Below, piece by piece: positions 17,052-25,916 of a DNA stretch of 64,000 nucleotides. Source of the DNA: Bariatricus massiliensis (GTDB taxonomy: Bacteria > Bacillota > Clostridia > Lachnospirales > Lachnospiraceae); contig NZ_LT574836.1 in NCBI RefSeq assembly GCF_900086725.1, positions 664,416 to 728,415 of the forward strand. The letters are read 5' to 3'. The position numbers and the translations under genes are program-made. The notes beneath the pieces were generated by a model. It did not search any database, was not told the DNA's origin, and was given only the letters and a program-made list of their open reading frames with translations. Positions within the stretch are counted from its first letter, which is position 1; the number at the start of each line of letters is the position of its first letter.

Positions 17052-18332
17052 ATGAAACAAGTTACTGAGATTATGGAGGAAATGAAGGCAGGAAAGCTCA
17101 GGGGACTGCTGGAGGATATCTATGTAGATGCCCATGTTATTCCGGCACAGGAAGCCCGCTATATAAAGGCTATGGAGAAGTTTACTGCATTATTTGGCCC
17201 ACAGGAAGTAGAAATTTACAGTGCGGCAGGGCGCAGCGAAGTGGGCGGTAATCATACGGACCATCAGCAGGGGATGGTACTGGCTACATCTATCAATCTG
17301 GATGTAATCGCAGTTGTCAGTAAAAATGAGGATTCTGCGGTGAGGGTAGTATCGGAAGGCTACAAGATGATTGAATTAAGCGCAGAAGATTTAGAGAAAA
17401 GACCGGAGGAGGAAGAGACGTCGATTGGACTGATTCGAGGTGTTCTCCGCGGTTTACGGGACAGGGGATATAAGACGGGAGGATTTAACGCTTATATGAC
17501 GAGTGATGTGCTGGGTGGCTCGGGCCTGTCTTCTTCTGCGGCTTTTGAGACTGTGATAGGTACTATTGTGGATGGCCTGTATAATGAGATGAGTATCAGC
17601 ATGGTTGAAATTGCCCAGATAGGTCAATTTGCGGAGAATGTATTTTTCGGCAAACCGAGCGGACTCATGGATCAGATGGCATGCGCGGTGGGAGGGATGA
17701 TACATATTGATTTTAAAGATCCTGAAAAACCGAAAGTAGAAAAGGTGGATGTGGACTTTGAAGCTTATCATTACAGTCTCTGTATCGTAGATGTCAAAGC
17801 ATCCCACAGTGATTTGACCTATGCCTATGCTCTGGTGCCGGAGGAGATGAAGAAAGTATGTGATTATTTTGGCAAAAAGCATCTCCGGGAGATTGAGCCA
17901 GAGGAGTTTTATACACATATACCTGAAATACGCAAGGTGACGGGGGACAGAGCGGTACTTCGCGCCATCCACTTTTACGGGGATAATGAGCGGGTGCAAA
18001 AAGAGGTAGACGCACTGAAGAACGGTGAATTTAAGGAGTTCTTAAAATTAGTAAAAGAATCCGGTGATTCTTCATTCAAATACCTTCAGAATATTTATAC
18101 GAATGAGGATGTACAGAATCAGAGCATGTCCATCGCTTTGGCTGTGAGTGAGCGGGTGCTCGGCGGACACGGCGTATGCAGGGTGCATGGCGGCGGATTT
18201 GCGGGCACGATACAAGTATTTGTAGAAAATGATTTTGTGGAAACTTACCGCAGGGCAATGGATGAGATATTTGGAGCTGGTGCATGCCACGTGCTGAAAG
18301 TGCGTAAATATGGCGGACTCAAGGTAATGTAA
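17052..18332 (+). CDS. galK: Galactokinase
   Basis: Phosphorylates galactose at C1 with ATP, first step of the Leloir pathway, cytosol. 426 residues, GHMP kinase fold. Motifs: the galactose site GRSEVGGNHTDHQQG near residue 60-74, the phosphate loop LGGSGLSSSAAFE near 156-168, and HGVCRVHGGGFAGTIQVF near the C-terminus. The enzyme is of the longer clostridial type, with a ~40-residue N-terminal extension before the signature. Good ribosome site (GGAGGAATTGCC). It is followed after 26 bases by galT and controlled by the divergent LacI-type gene. Confidence 0.95.
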   Translation: MKQVTEIMEEMKAGKLRGLLEDIYVDAHVIPAQEARYIKAMEKFTALFGPQEVEIYSAAGRSEVGGNHTDHQQGMVLATSINLDVIAVVSKNEDSAVRVVSEGYKMIELSAEDLEKRPEEEETSIGLIRGVLRGLRDRGYKTGGFNAYMTSDVLGGSGLSSSAAFETVIGTIVDGLYNEMSISMVEIAQIGQFAENVFFGKPSGLMDQMACAVGGMIHIDFKDPEKPKVEKVDVDFEAYHYSLCIVDVKASHSDLTYAYALVPEEMKKVCDYFGKKHLREIEPEEFYTHIPEIRKVTGDRAVLRAIHFYGDNERVQKEVDALKNGEFKEFLKLVKESGDSSFKYLQNIYTNEDVQNQSMSIALAVSERVLGGHGVCRVHGGGFAGTIQVFVENDFVETYRRAMDEIFGAGACHVLKVRKYGGLKVM

Positions 18333-18358
18333 GTGGTGAATTTGAAGGGAGAAGCATT

Positions 18359-19849
18359 ATGATATACGAAGCAGTAGGAAAGCTTGTACAGTATGGGAAA
18401 ATGACGGGCCTTGTAAAAAAAGAAGATGAAGTTTATGTGACGAACCAGATTCTGGAAACCCTTGGACTGACCGGATATGAGGCGCCGGAGCTGGGAGAAG
18501 AGATGCCGGAACTTGAGAGTGTACTCAGGGAGATTACTGATTATGCTGTAGAGTGTGGGCTGATAGAAGATTCAGTGGTCTACCGTGATTTGTTTGATAC
18601 AAAGGTGATGGGGAGACTTGTGCCGCTGCCAAGCACTGTGATAGATGAATTCAACAGCCTTTATCAGGAGGGCCCCAAAGCGGCTACGGACTATTTCTAT
18701 AAGCTGAGCCAAGACAGCGATTACATACGGAGATACCGGATTAAGAGAGACCAAAAATGGATAACGTCCACACCTTATGGGGACATGGAAATTACAATCA
18801 ATCTGTCCAAACCGGAAAAGGATCCAAAGGCGATTGCCGCAGCGAGAAACGCCAAGGCAAGCGGTTATCCAAAGTGCCTTCTCTGTAAGGAGAACGAGGG
18901 TTATGCCGGGCATGTCAGTCATCCGGCAAGGCAGAACCACCGTGTCATCCCTATTACCATAGCGGGAAAGGACTGGGGATTCCAGTATTCACCTTACGTG
19001 TATTATAATGAACATTGTATTGTCTTTAACGGCGAACATGTCCCGATGAAGATAGAAGAGGCGGCATTTGCTAAGCTTTTAGACTTTGTGAGCCAGTTCC
19101 CCCACTATTTCGTAGGCTCCAATGCAGACCTTCCTATTGTAGGCGGCTCCATTTTAAGCCATGACCATTTTCAAGGGGGAAATCATGAGTTCGCAATGGC
19201 GAAGGCACCGGTTATACGGACATGTACGATTCATGGATTTGAGGATGTGGAGGCGGGCATCGTAAAATGGCCTATGTCAGTCATCCGCCTCAGAAGCAAG
19301 GAGACAGGGCGTTTGGTCAAAACAGCCGCACATATATTGGAAGTGTGGAGAGGATATACGGACGAAGCGGCATTTATCTATGCTGAGACAGACGGGGAGC
19401 CACACAATACGATTACGCCGATTGCCCGTATGAAGAATGGAATGTATGAATTGGATCTCGTGCTCCGCAATAATATTACAACGGAAGAACATCCAATGGG
19501 CGTGTATCACCCACATGCAAATCTGCATCATATCAAGAAAGAGAATATTGGACTCATTGAAGTCATGGGGCTTGCCGTTCTTCCGGCCCGCCTAAAGACA
19601 GAGATGGAACGACTGGCAGATGCGATGCTCACCGGAAAAGATATCTACTCTGATGAAATGCTTGAAAAACATGGGGCATGGGCAGAGGAGATTCTGAAAA
19701 AGTATGAGCATATCACAGAGGATACTATCATGGATATTCTCCATGAAGAAATTGGGCTGGTATTTAACCAAGTGCTGGAAGACGCTGGAGTCTATAAACA
19801 GACTGAGGAGGGACAGAGAGCGCTGGATCGCTTTATTGCTTCACTATAA
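18359..19849 (+). CDS. galT: UDP-glucose-hexose-1-phosphate uridylyltransferase, class II
   Basis: Transfers UMP between UDP-glucose and galactose 1-phosphate, Leloir pathway. 496 residues, matching the class II GalT of Firmicutes rather than the ~350-residue class I enzyme. Recognisable segments: YVYYNEHCIVFNGEHVPMKI, VGSNADLPIVGGSILSHDHF with the active-site His pair, and HHIKKENIGLIEVMGLAVLP. It is translated from its own GGGAGAAG site 26 bases after galK. No galE follows, so UDP-galactose must be re-epimerised by an enzyme encoded elsewhere. Confidence 0.96.
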   Translation: MIYEAVGKLVQYGKMTGLVKKEDEVYVTNQILETLGLTGYEAPELGEEMPELESVLREITDYAVECGLIEDSVVYRDLFDTKVMGRLVPLPSTVIDEFNSLYQEGPKAATDYFYKLSQDSDYIRRYRIKRDQKWITSTPYGDMEITINLSKPEKDPKAIAAARNAKASGYPKCLLCKENEGYAGHVSHPARQNHRVIPITIAGKDWGFQYSPYVYYNEHCIVFNGEHVPMKIEEAAFAKLLDFVSQFPHYFVGSNADLPIVGGSILSHDHFQGGNHEFAMAKAPVIRTCTIHGFEDVEAGIVKWPMSVIRLRSKETGRLVKTAAHILEVWRGYTDEAAFIYAETDGEPHNTITPIARMKNGMYELDLVLRNNITTEEHPMGVYHPHANLHHIKKENIGLIEVMGLAVLPARLKTEMERLADAMLTGKDIYSDEMLEKHGAWAEEILKKYEHITEDTIMDILHEEIGLVFNQVLEDAGVYKQTEEGQRALDRFIASL

Positions 19850-19878
19850 TCTGCGGGGTTAAATACAAGGTATAGGAT

Positions 19879-22254
19879 ATGAGTACGGAATATAAAAAGT
19901 ACAGGGGATTAACAGAAAAGGAAATAAGTGAGCGTATTCAGGCGGGAAAGGTAAATGGGGTGCAGAAAGGCCCGCTGAAAACGGAACGCGAAATTGTGAC
20001 AAGCCATATAGTGACTTACTTTAATATTCTGAATCTTTTTCTGGGTTCTTTGATTTTTATGACAGGGAAGTTCGTAAATGCGGCCTTTTTGATGGTGGTC
20101 GTGCTGAATTCCCTGATTGGTATCATTCAGGAATTAAAGGTAAAGCGCTTGATAGATAAGCTGTCGGTCTTGACTGCAGTGAAGGTGTCCGCGATAAGGG
20201 ACGGCGAAGTCCGGGAGATTAAAGTGGAGGAGATTGTGCTGGATGATCTCCTCCTGCTTGAGGGCGGCGTCCAGATATGCAGCGATTGCAGTGTTGTGGA
20301 ATCCCGTGGAATGGAGGTCAACGAATCCATGCTGACCGGTGAATCGGTTCCGGTCAAAAAAAAGCCGGGGGACAAACTGTTGTCCGGCAGTTATCTGACA
20401 TCCGGTACAGGGGTTGGAAGGGTCATCCATGTGGGGGATGAGAACTATGCACAGGCTCTGACCATGAAGGCAAAGACAAAGAGAAGGGCTTCATCGGAAA
20501 TGCAGGACACCATCAAGCAGGTTATCAAGGCGGTAAGCATTATGATCATACCCGTGGGAATCCTGCTTTTTATAAGCCAATATGCCGTGGGCGGCCTTAC
20601 CGTCAATGAATCGGTTGTCAAGACCGTGGGCGGAGTGATTGGGATGGTTCCGGAAGGGCTGGTGCTTCTCACCAGTGTGTCATTTGTCTTGGGCGTGGGA
20701 CGTCTTGCCCGGAAGAGAGCGCTCGTTCAGGAGATGGAAGCTGTGGAAGCATTAGCCAGAGTGGACGTTTTGTGTCTGGATAAGACTGGCACAATCACGA
20801 CTGGTGAGCTGGCCGTGGAGCGGTTGATACCGGAAAAAGGGATATCCATTGTAGATATGCGCAGAGTTATGAACGCTATGTCTTTTGCATTTGATGATAT
20901 CAATCCCACACAGGAGGCATTGATGCGGTGCTTTCAGAATACGGGGGAATGGAAGACAGTCGAGACCATCCCCTTTTCACCGGAACGGAAATACCGCGCC
21001 GCCACGTTCGAAGGGCAGGGAAGCTTTGTGCTTGGTGCTCCTGAATTTTTTATGGATGCCACGGAGGAACTCTATCTGGAAGCTCTTAGTTATGAGGAAA
21101 ACGGAATGCGGGTCCTGTTTCTGGGTACATGCGACCGTATCGACAAGGAGACGGGAGAGGTCTTTGGCGTCGGAAGTTTTGGACTTATCGTGCTATCGGA
21201 TGTAATACGCCCTGAGGCGGAGGAGACATTTCAATACTTTAAGGAAAATGATGTCCGTATCATAGTTATTTCCGGGGACAACCCAGTCACGGTATCTAAA
21301 ATCGCGGAAAAAGCCGGAGTCCAAGGAGCGGCAAGCTATGTAGATGCCTCCAGCCTGCCTGATAAGCCGGAGGAATTGGAAAGCGTCATCAGCCAATATG
21401 CCGTATTTGGCAGAGTCACGCCGGAACAAAAGCAGCATATCATACGTGGATTCCAAAATAACGGCCATACGGTAGGCATGGTAGGGGATGGTGTCAATGA
21501 CGTGCTGGCCATCAAGGATGCAGACTGTGGTATTGCCATGGCGGCAGGGAGCGAAGCCGCGCATCAGGCCGCGCATATTGTCCTTCTGGACTCAGATTTT
21601 TCTTGTATGCCGGAGATAGTCCGGGAGGGCAGGATGATTATAGGGAGTATAGAGCGGGTCAGCGCACTGTACCTCACAAAAACATTATACTCGTCACTTT
21701 TGTGCGTCATATTTATCTTGATTTCAAGGGCTTATCCGTTCATACCAATTCAGCTTACTCTTATCAGCACGATAACGATAGGAATACCTAGTTTCATCTT
21801 GACGCTGGAACAGACAGAGTCGGTCAGTAAGGAAGGTTTTTTGCCCCATATCATGCAGATATCTCTGCCGGCCGCTCTTACGATGGCTGTCGCAATGGGA
21901 GCGATTCAGATACTGCACTATTTTCTGCATTTTACGCCGGAAGTTCTCTCCACGTACAATCTGCTGGTCGGAGGGACGGTAGGATTGACTGTGCTCTACA
22001 GAGTCTGCCGACCGCTGAACCGTCTGCGGGGGCTTTTATTGGGAGTGCTGGCAGCAGGATTCTTCTTCAGTGTGGTGGGATTCAAGCCTCTCTTGAGCAT
22101 TGCGAATCTTTTGCAGCTGGACATGATATGGGTTCTTCCTATTATTGTGGGCAGTATGGCGATGGCACAGGGACTTGCTCATATGGCGGAGAAGATATAT
22201 CTATATAGGAAGCGGAGGAACGTGGATGATAAAAAAACGTGCAGACATAAATAA
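19879..22254 (+). CDS. P-type cation-transporting ATPase (HAD-IC family)
   Basis: 791-residue type II-like P-type ATPase. TGES actuator loop at 153-156, VPEGL membrane motif near 257-261, phosphorylation site DKTGT with Asp301, and hinge GDGVNDVLAIKDAD near 535-548. Two membrane helices precede the actuator domain and six follow the hinge region. The shortened cytosolic part and N-terminal GLTEKEISERIQAGKVNG wording resemble the smaller PacL-like pumps of streptococci. The ion (Ca2+, Mn2+ or Mg2+) cannot be read from the sequence. It starts 29 bases after galT, so gal transcripts may read into it. Its last codons lie in the terminator stem. Confidence 0.92.
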   Translation: MSTEYKKYRGLTEKEISERIQAGKVNGVQKGPLKTEREIVTSHIVTYFNILNLFLGSLIFMTGKFVNAAFLMVVVLNSLIGIIQELKVKRLIDKLSVLTAVKVSAIRDGEVREIKVEEIVLDDLLLLEGGVQICSDCSVVESRGMEVNESMLTGESVPVKKKPGDKLLSGSYLTSGTGVGRVIHVGDENYAQALTMKAKTKRRASSEMQDTIKQVIKAVSIMIIPVGILLFISQYAVGGLTVNESVVKTVGGVIGMVPEGLVLLTSVSFVLGVGRLARKRALVQEMEAVEALARVDVLCLDKTGTITTGELAVERLIPEKGISIVDMRRVMNAMSFAFDDINPTQEALMRCFQNTGEWKTVETIPFSPERKYRAATFEGQGSFVLGAPEFFMDATEELYLEALSYEENGMRVLFLGTCDRIDKETGEVFGVGSFGLIVLSDVIRPEAEETFQYFKENDVRIIVISGDNPVTVSKIAEKAGVQGAASYVDASSLPDKPEELESVISQYAVFGRVTPEQKQHIIRGFQNNGHTVGMVGDGVNDVLAIKDADCGIAMAAGSEAAHQAAHIVLLDSDFSCMPEIVREGRMIIGSIERVSALYLTKTLYSSLLCVIFILISRAYPFIPIQLTLISTITIGIPSFILTLEQTESVSKEGFLPHIMQISLPAALTMAVAMGAIQILHYFLHFTPEVLSTYNLLVGGTVGLTVLYRVCRPLNRLRGLLLGVLAAGFFFSVVGFKPLLSIANLLQLDMIWVLPIIVGSMAMAQGLAHMAEKIYLYRKRRNVDDKKTCRHK

Positions 22255-22266
22255 TCTGCACGTTTT
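22234..22266. terminator. Bidirectional terminator between the ATPase and ABC-F genes
   Basis: 12-base perfect arms AAAACGTGCAGA (22234-22245) and TCTGCACGTTTT (22255-22266), 9-base loop containing the ATPase stop codon. A-run on the left and T-run on the right serve both convergent genes. Confidence 0.9.
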
Positions 22267-22269
22267 ACT

Positions 22270-23901
22270 TTAATTATCTTCTTCTTCCATAATGTAAGTT
22301 TGACGTTTTCTCGCCATCTCATCACTGGCAAGGTATTCATCATAAGTTGTGATTTTATCGATCATATGGCCGCCCGGCATAAATTCCATAATCCGGTTGG
22401 CAGTAGTCTCCACAATCTGGTGGTCACGGGAGGCAAAGAGGAGAACGCCCGGGAATTTCTTCATACCATTGTTGAGGGCGGTAATCGCCTCCATATCAAG
22501 GTGGTCGGTAGGCTCGTCAAGAATTAAGACGTTTGCCCCTGAAATCATCATTTTTGACAACAGACACCGAACCTTCTCACCGCCTGAAAGAACCTTGACT
22601 TTTTTAAGCCCGTCCTCTCCGGCAAAGAGCATCCTTCCGAGGAAGCCCCTCACATAGGTCACGTCCTTTTCCTCTGAATACTGGGTGAGCCATTCCACGA
22701 TAGTATCTTCATTGGAAAACTCATGGCTGCTGTCTTTTGGAAAATACGCCTGCGTAGTCGTGACGCCCCATTTATAACTGCCCTCATCCGGCTCCATCTC
22801 ACCGGTAAGTATTTTAAAGAACACGGTTTTTGCAAATTCATTGCCGCCAACGAAAGCGACTTTGTCTTCACGGTTCAAAGTGAAAGAGATGTTGTCCAGT
22901 ACCTTTACACCGTCGATCGTCTTAGAGATGCCGTCCACGGTCAGGACTTCGTTGCCTATCTCTCTGTTCGGTTTAAAATCGATATAAGGATACTTACGGC
23001 TGGACGGGCGTATCTCATCCAGCTGGATTTTCTCCAGAGCACGTTTTCTGGATGTGGCCTGTTTTGATTTAGAAGCGTTGGCGCTGAACCGGGAGATGAA
23101 CTCCTGAAGTTCTTTGATTTTTTCCTCTTTCTTTTTATTCGCCTCTTTCATCTGGCGGATGAGCAGCTGGCTTGACTCGTACCAGAAATCATAATTTCCC
23201 GCATAAAGCTGAATCTTGCCGTAGTCGATATCCGCAATCTGGGTACAGACTTTATTTAAGAAATACCGGTCATGGGATACCACGATAACGGTATTGTCAA
23301 AATTAATAAGGAATTCTTCCAGCCAGGCAATAGCGTCAAGATCCAAGTGGTTCGTAGGTTCGTCCAACAGAAGAATATCCGGATTACCAAAAAGGGACTG
23401 TGCCAAGAGAACTTTGACTTTCTGCGCTCCCGTCAGGTCTTTCATCATTTTCAGATGAAGGTCTGTGTCGATTCCAAGTCCGTTTAAAAGAGACGCTGCA
23501 TCTGATTCCGCTTCCCAGCCGTTCATGGAGGCAAATTCACCCTCTAATTCGCTGGCCTTGATGCCATCCTCATCGGTAAAATCCTCCTTCGCGTAGATAA
23601 CTTCTTTTTCCTTCATAATTTCATAAAGACGGGCGTTTCCCATAATTACGGTGTCCAGAACAGGATACTCGTCGTATTTAAAGTGATCCTGCTGCAGGAA
23701 GGAGAGGCGCTCTCCGGGAGTAATGATGACATCCCCCTGCGTAGGCTCAAGCTGCCCTGATAAAATTCTTAAAAATGTAGACTTCCCGGCGCCGTTGGCA
23801 CCGATTAAGCCATAACAGTTTCCTTCGGTAAATTTAATGTTCACGTCTTCGAATAGTGCTTTTTTCCCGACTCTTAAAGTGATATTACTTGTACTGATCA
23901 T
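22270..23901 (-). CDS. ABC-F family ATPase (YkpA/YbiT-like)
   Basis: 543-residue soluble protein with two ABC ATPase domains and no membrane part, the ABC-F group that acts on ribosomes (translation factors or antibiotic protection). Domain 1 has a good Walker A (GANGAGKS, 34-41), LLLDEPTNHLD and SHDRYFL; its signature is LTGAQ instead of LSGGQ. A charged linker (~240-310) joins the domains. In domain 2 the Walker A is degenerate (GGNEFAKT, near 350-357), the signature LSGGEK is intact, and the switch region reads ASRDHQ. The length and linker fit the YkpA/YbiT subgroup, for which no resistance role is established. Confidence 0.9.
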   Translation of the reverse strand: MISTSNITLRVGKKALFEDVNIKFTEGNCYGLIGANGAGKSTFLRILSGQLEPTQGDVIITPGERLSFLQQDHFKYDEYPVLDTVIMGNARLYEIMKEKEVIYAKEDFTDEDGIKASELEGEFASMNGWEAESDAASLLNGLGIDTDLHLKMMKDLTGAQKVKVLLAQSLFGNPDILLLDEPTNHLDLDAIAWLEEFLINFDNTVIVVSHDRYFLNKVCTQIADIDYGKIQLYAGNYDFWYESSQLLIRQMKEANKKKEEKIKELQEFISRFSANASKSKQATSRKRALEKIQLDEIRPSSRKYPYIDFKPNREIGNEVLTVDGISKTIDGVKVLDNISFTLNREDKVAFVGGNEFAKTVFFKILTGEMEPDEGSYKWGVTTTQAYFPKDSSHEFSNEDTIVEWLTQYSEEKDVTYVRGFLGRMLFAGEDGLKKVKVLSGGEKVRCLLSKMMISGANVLILDEPTDHLDMEAITALNNGMKKFPGVLLFASRDHQIVETTANRIMEFMPGGHMIDKITTYDEYLASDEMARKRQTYIMEEEDN

Positions 23902-23964
23902 AGAGGTTCGCTCCTTATTTCACTCTTACTTATTATTTATGGCGTTATGCATGCTCACCCGCAT

Positions 23965-24020
23965 ATAGTAACACGCCTATTTGATTTTAGCAAGACAGGA
24001 ATACAAAGTTGTGCTATACT
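23965..24020. promoter_or_regulatory. Overlapping divergent promoters of the ABC-F and patatin genes
   Basis: Minus strand: TTGCTA (23988-23993), 17 bases, TACTAT (23965-23970) for the ABC-F gene. Plus strand: AAGACA (23992-23997), 17 bases, TATACT (24015-24020) for the patatin gene. The two -35 boxes share bases, so the promoters may compete. Confidence 0.5.
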
Positions 24021-24057
24021 GGACGCATAGCATTTTGACCATGAAAGGAGCGGTTTG

Positions 24058-24915
24058 ATGATAGAAGCAGGTTTGGTCTTAGAGGGGGGAGCCACACGGG
24101 GAGTCTTTACCTCCGGGGTCTTGGATTACCTGATGGAGCGGGAGATATATCTGTCCCATGTTGTCGGAGTATCCGCTGGTTCTTGCAATGCAGTGGACTA
24201 TTTGTCCAGACAGCCCGGCAGGACGAGGGATTGTATGATACACAGGGGCAAAGAATATGATTATTATTACGGGCTGAAGGATTTTGTCAAGGAGCGGAGC
24301 CTTCTGGATATGGATATGATTTTTGACAAATACCCGAATGAAGTGTTCCCTTTTGATTTTGACACTTATTTTAAGTCAGACATGCAGTGCGAGATCGTAG
24401 TGACTAACTGTGTGACTGGCAAGGCTGAATACTTGACGGAGGGCAGTGACCCGCAGAGGCTCATGATGCTCTGCAGGGCGTCCAGCAGTATGCCTTTAGT
24501 ATGCCCGGTGGTGAAGATTGACGATGTGCCATATTTGGACGGTGGATTAGCTGACTCGGTACCCGTACAGCATGCAATAGAAACGGGGCCGAAGAAAACC
24601 GTAGTCATTTTGACCCGGCCTAAAGGATACCGGAAAAAGCCGGTGTCAAAAAGTACAGCAAGATTATACCGTACACTTTATAGAAATTATCCGGCGCTGG
24701 TTGAGACTTGTATAAAAAGAAATGAAAAATACAACGAAGAGATGGCATATATCGAAGCGCTGGAGGAGGAAGGCAGCATCTTTGTCCTGCGGCCGCACAT
24801 GAGGCCGGTGTCAAGGCTGGAGAAGGATTTCGAGAAGCTGCTGGCGTTTTACCACCATGGATATCGCATGATGGGATTAAAATATCATTCATTGATGGAA
24901 TATCTGGAAAAATAA
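24058..24915 (+). CDS. Patatin-like phospholipase family protein
   Basis: 285-residue lipid acyl hydrolase of the patatin/RssA type. Oxyanion motif GGATRG at 10-15, nucleophile elbow GVSAGS with Ser39, and catalytic DGG with Asp161. The protein has no signal peptide, so it acts inside the cell on membrane lipids or acyl esters. The ATG at 24058 is chosen over the TTG at 24055 because AAAGGAG ends seven bases before it. It is followed by the YjbQ and HD genes with short gaps, forming a three-gene unit. The substrate is unknown. Confidence 0.92.
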   Translation: MIEAGLVLEGGATRGVFTSGVLDYLMEREIYLSHVVGVSAGSCNAVDYLSRQPGRTRDCMIHRGKEYDYYYGLKDFVKERSLLDMDMIFDKYPNEVFPFDFDTYFKSDMQCEIVVTNCVTGKAEYLTEGSDPQRLMMLCRASSSMPLVCPVVKIDDVPYLDGGLADSVPVQHAIETGPKKTVVILTRPKGYRKKPVSKSTARLYRTLYRNYPALVETCIKRNEKYNEEMAYIEALEEEGSIFVLRPHMRPVSRLEKDFEKLLAFYHHGYRMMGLKYHSLMEYLEK

Positions 24916-24930
24916 AAGGAGGCAGGCTTT

Positions 24931-25335
24931 ATGTATTTAAAAGAACACACTATATCTACTCAACATGCGCAGCAGATGTCAAAAATCACCAACATGATAC
25001 GGGAAGACATACAGGAAAGCGGTGTTAAGGAGGGGACAGTGCTTGTGTTTTCCCCACATACTACGGCTGGATTTACAATCAACGAAAATGCGGACCCGGA
25101 TGTGGTGCACGACATGCTTCTTGGATTCGATAAAGTATTTCCCACAGAGCAGCCTTATTACCGGCATATGGAAGGAAATTCGCATGCACATATGAAAACT
25201 TCTTTGGTGGGGCCTTCCCAGACTCTGATTATACACAAAGGTGAGATTATTTTTGGCATCTGGCAGGACTTGTACTTTTGCGAGTTCGACGGCCCTAGGA
25301 ACCGTAAGTTCTATGTTAAGATTGTTGAGGGGTAA
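24931..25335 (+). CDS. YjbQ family protein (UPF0047)
   Basis: 134-residue YjbQ/UPF0047 protein. Family wording: GTVLVFSPHTTAGFTINENADPDV, YRHMEGNSHAHMKTSLVGPS, GEIIFGIWQDLYFCEFDGPR. The invariant His and Glu residues lie in these segments. Some members show weak thiamine-phosphate synthase activity in vitro, which is why databases name them secondary thiamine-phosphate synthases; the physiological role is open. AGGAGG precedes the ATG, 15 bases after the patatin gene. Confidence 0.93.
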   Translation: MYLKEHTISTQHAQQMSKITNMIREDIQESGVKEGTVLVFSPHTTAGFTINENADPDVVHDMLLGFDKVFPTEQPYYRHMEGNSHAHMKTSLVGPSQTLIIHKGEIIFGIWQDLYFCEFDGPRNRKFYVKIVEG

Positions 25336-25340
25336 GACAG

Positions 25341-25913
25341 ATGAATATGAATGAATCCATTTTGCTGGACTTTATGAGCCTCTGCGAGCGTTTAAAATGC
25401 AATACCCGCCATTCTTGGACGTCAACAGGGAGACATGAGAGTGTGGCGGAGCACAGCTGGCGGCTGTGCGTGTTCGCCTGGCTCATGAAGGAGCAGTTTC
25501 CCGAGCTGGATATAGAGCGGGTGATGATGCTTTGCCTCTTTCATGATTTGGGGGAAGCCGTCACAGGGGACGTTCCTTGTTTTGAAAAGGGAGAAGAGGA
25601 CTGTCTGAAAGAAGAAAACGCGTTGGAGGCCATTGCAGAGATGCTGCCAGAAACGTATTGTCAAGAGCTGAAGGGAATGTTCAAGGAAATCTCAGAGAAC
25701 TGTACCCCGGAAGCCCGGCTGTTTCATGCACTGGATAAGATGGAAGCAGTTATCCAGCACAATGAGGCGCCTGTCAGTACGTGGCTGCCGCTGGAGCACG
25801 AACTCCAGCTTACATATGGGACTAGTCAGGCCGAGGACTTTCCTTTTACCAAATCGCTGAGAGAACGGATAAGACAGGATTCTCTCAATAAGATGGCAGA
25901 GGAGAAGCACTGA
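25341..25913 (+). CDS. HD domain hydrolase, YfbR-like (possible 5'-deoxynucleotidase)
   Basis: 190 residues. The HD metal site is visible: His in RHESVAEHSWRL (near 29-40), the HD pair in LCLFHDLGEAVTGDVP (near 62-77), and a later Asp in FHALDKMEAVIQH. Size and order match the YfbR/YfbR-like 5'-deoxynucleotidases that dephosphorylate dNMPs. It is 5 bases after the YjbQ gene. The 3' end faces the TruA-like gene with a 3-base gap and no visible terminator. The substrate is inferred from family only. Confidence 0.85.
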   Translation: MNMNESILLDFMSLCERLKCNTRHSWTSTGRHESVAEHSWRLCVFAWLMKEQFPELDIERVMMLCLFHDLGEAVTGDVPCFEKGEEDCLKEENALEAIAEMLPETYCQELKGMFKEISENCTPEARLFHALDKMEAVIQHNEAPVSTWLPLEHELQLTYGTSQAEDFPFTKSLRERIRQDSLNKMAEEKH

Positions 25914-25916
25914 CGG

